64,000 nt of DNA from Planctomycetota bacterium (GTDB lineage Bacteria; Planctomycetota; Planctomycetia; Gemmatales; Gemmataceae): NCBI GenBank assembly GCA_029777335.1, contig JAKOSN010000221.1, positions 1-64,000 of the forward strand, in the 5' to 3' direction. Under the pieces are notes generated by a model that saw nothing but the letters and a program-made list of their open reading frames with translations, did no database searches and was not told the origin of the DNA. The translations under genes were made by a program, and so were the position numbers. The number at the start of each line of letters is the position of its first letter. Position 1 is the stretch's first letter. Shown here piece by piece: positions 62,626 through 64,000 of the stretch.

Positions 62626-62667
62626 TTGACGGTCTCTCTGTAGCAGTGTACTATGCACCTAGTACAC
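62626..62667 (+). promoter_or_regulatory. Sigma70 promoter with overlapping operator dyad
   Basis: TTGACG (62626-62631), a 17-bp spacer and TACTAT (62649-62654) make a near-consensus promoter. The -10 box lies inside a perfect dyad, GTGTACTA and TAGTACAC (62646-62653 and 62660-62667, 6-bp centre), so a dimeric repressor would block RNA polymerase. Start of transcription would fall inside the dyad, about 95 bp before the gene at 62755. The remaining part of the 62371-62754 gap shows nothing else I can name. Confidence 0.65.
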
Positions 62668-62754
62668 AGATCTGACCAGGTAATCTTCCCAACGAATCGG
62701 AAGACGGCTCACGCGCTTGTTTCTACTCAACCCCTCATCTCAGGAGTCTCAACC

Positions 62755-64000
62755 ATGAAGTGGCGGTGGCAGAACAGTCTTCTCCTTGTGGGTCTGGCGC
62801 TACTCCTCGGTCTGGCGTTCAGACCCGATTCCCCCCCGGTGGCTGCCGTTGAAGACAGGCCTGCGAAAGCAGCCCCCCTCCCCGCTGACCTCGCTGCCAT
62901 CCCCGGCGAGGGGCTCTTCCTCGCCTCGTTTCGCGTGGCCGAGCTGTGGCAGAGCCCCCAGGGCGCGACCATCCGCACCACGGTGGGGAAGGAACTCGAG
63001 CCAGCCTTGAAGGAGATCAAGGGGGTGTTTGGGATTGGGCCGGAGCAGATGGAACGCCTCACCATCTACTTTGCCGACCCGCAGCGCAGCACCGAACCAC
63101 TCGTTTTTATCGGCACCACCAAGGCCTTCGAGACCAAAGAGCTTATCGACGTTGCCATGCCTCGGCACAAGACGGAGCAGAGCAATGGTAGGACTCTGTA
63201 CGTTGAGACTGCCCGGAGTGGTTCGCGACCCAAGACGATCCTGGTGCTCAGCGAGCGCGCCTACGTCCTGGGGAACAAGGGCGACCTCGCAGCCTACCTT
63301 GAGCGCGGTGTGGGCAAGAAGGGCGCACTGGACTCGGTGCGCACCCTGGCCGCGGGTAAACACCACTTCACCGGAGGATTTCACGTGGCCGGTCTGGCCC
63401 GTATCGTCGGCGAGCGCATTCCTCCCGAGATCGAGCCCTTCACCCCTCTGCTGAAAGGCGAGCTCGCCGTTGCCACCGCGAGTCTTGACAAGGGCCTGTC
63501 AGGCGAAATCAAGGTCACTTTTGGCAATGAGAAGGACGCGGCCGCGGGGCGCAAGAGCGCGCAGATGCTGGTGGATCTCCTGCAGAACCAGCTCGGCCAG
63601 GTCAAGAAGGCATTGCAGGCCGACCTCAAGTTGAAGGACGGCGCACTGAGCAAAATCGTGAAGGACCTTGATGCCGGTCTCCAGAAGGCCGCCCCGGCCC
63701 AGAACGGCACGGTAGTGAGCATGTCGCTCAACGTTCCCGTCGATGCCGCGGCTTTCACCCAGGCCACCATCGAGGCCACGATCAAGGTGCGCCAGGCCGC
63801 CGCGCGCATGCAAAGCGCGAATAATCTGAAGCAGCTTGGCCTCGCCATGCACAACTATCTCAGTGCCTATGGGTCATTTCCCCCGGCCGCCATTTACAAC
63901 AAGAATGGCAAACCCCTCCTGAGCTGGCGCGTGCTCATTCTCCCGTTCGTCGAGCAGGAACAGCTCTACAAGGAGTTCAAGCTCGACGAACCCTGGGATA
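62755..64000 (+). CDS. DUF1559-containing exported protein, 3' end outside window
   Basis: 415 visible residues from the ATG at 62755 with AGGAG upstream; the frame is open at the right edge. A signal or anchor (NSLLLVGLALLLGLAF) precedes an N-terminal region of 300 residues with no recognised family (GEGLFLASFRVAELWQSPQG). From about residue 350 the typical DUF1559 segment begins: ARMQSANNLKQLGLAMHNYLSAYGSFPPAAIYN, LLSWRVLILPFVEQEQLYKEF. In planctomycetes DUF1559 usually follows an N-terminal methylation helix of type-IV pilin type; here it follows a long domain instead. Regulated by the promoter/operator at 62626-62667. Confidence 0.85.
   Translation, partial: MKWRWQNSLLLVGLALLLGLAFRPDSPPVAAVEDRPAKAAPLPADLAAIPGEGLFLASFRVAELWQSPQGATIRTTVGKELEPALKEIKGVFGIGPEQMERLTIYFADPQRSTEPLVFIGTTKAFETKELIDVAMPRHKTEQSNGRTLYVETARSGSRPKTILVLSERAYVLGNKGDLAAYLERGVGKKGALDSVRTLAAGKHHFTGGFHVAGLARIVGERIPPEIEPFTPLLKGELAVATASLDKGLSGEIKVTFGNEKDAAAGRKSAQMLVDLLQNQLGQVKKALQADLKLKDGALSKIVKDLDAGLQKAAPAQNGTVVSMSLNVPVDAAAFTQATIEATIKVRQAAARMQSANNLKQLGLAMHNYLSAYGSFPPAAIYNKNGKPLLSWRVLILPFVEQEQLYKEFKLDEPWD

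Noticed and set aside
1-64000. CRISPR array, insertion sequence, prophage or restriction island
   Set aside because: No regularly spaced repeats, transposase, integrase, phage structural gene or nuclease partner was seen on either strand.

Overview
The window looks like chromosome of a planctomycete, most likely of the Gemmataceae/Gemmatales type. The evidence is a set of lineage-typical families: two DUF1501 proteins, a DUF1549/DUF1553 cytochrome-like protein, a PPC-domain exported protein, an ECF sigma factor fused to WD40 repeats, an ECF sigma/Ser-Thr kinase pair, a DUF1080 protein, a glycine-rich 'mu-protocadherin-like' surface protein and a DUF1559 protein at the right edge. Base composition is GC-rich throughout. 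I see no insertion sequence, integrase, prophage, CRISPR array or rRNA; one tRNA is present.

Layout. 1-8.8 kb: exported planctomycete proteins (PPC protein and DUF1501 on the minus strand; DUF1549/1553, DUF1501 and a CobW-type GTPase as a plus-strand operon). 9-13 kb: small unknown proteins, a BshB-type deacetylase, and a tandem pair of thioredoxin-fold paralogues with matching leaders; the first has a UGA where the second has a Cys codon. 13-22 kb: a MetH-like methyltransferase/MTHFR fusion, a degenerate M48 peptidase fused to an alpha/beta hydrolase, the large helicase Lhr and a WD40 pseudogene with four frameshifts. 22-34 kb: a PafA-type phosphatase, ADP-ribosylglycohydrolase, HD hydrolase, 2-hydroxyacid dehydrogenase, dicarboxylate symporter, thioredoxin-fold exported protein, S46 dipeptidyl-peptidase and UppP. 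34-43 kb: exported and membrane proteins, an orphan DNA methyltransferase, EamA and MFS transporters and a DUF1080 protein. 43-48 kb: tRNA-Val, two TatA-like genes and a 1214-residue Ser/Thr kinase fused to a tubulin-like domain. 47.8-54 kb: an overlapping RidA/aldehyde dehydrogenase pair resembling the 2-aminomuconate branch of tryptophan breakdown, a repeat/TPR exported protein, QueA and a truncated glycoside-hydrolase-2-like protein. 54-64 kb: ECF-WD40, ECF + kinase-DUF4384, HolA, an HTTM membrane pair, and a DUF1559 protein behind a promoter whose -10 box lies in a perfect dyad.

The strongest candidates for something new are the kinase-tubulin fusion next to tatA genes, the UGA-for-Cys thioredoxin-fold protein, the M48/lipase fusion with a lost zinc ligand, and the operator-overlapped promoter near the right end. 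Signalling proteins are dense in the right half (three kinase or sigma loci), which suits the large regulatory repertoire of these bacteria. Most functional calls are from motifs read by eye; no database search was run.
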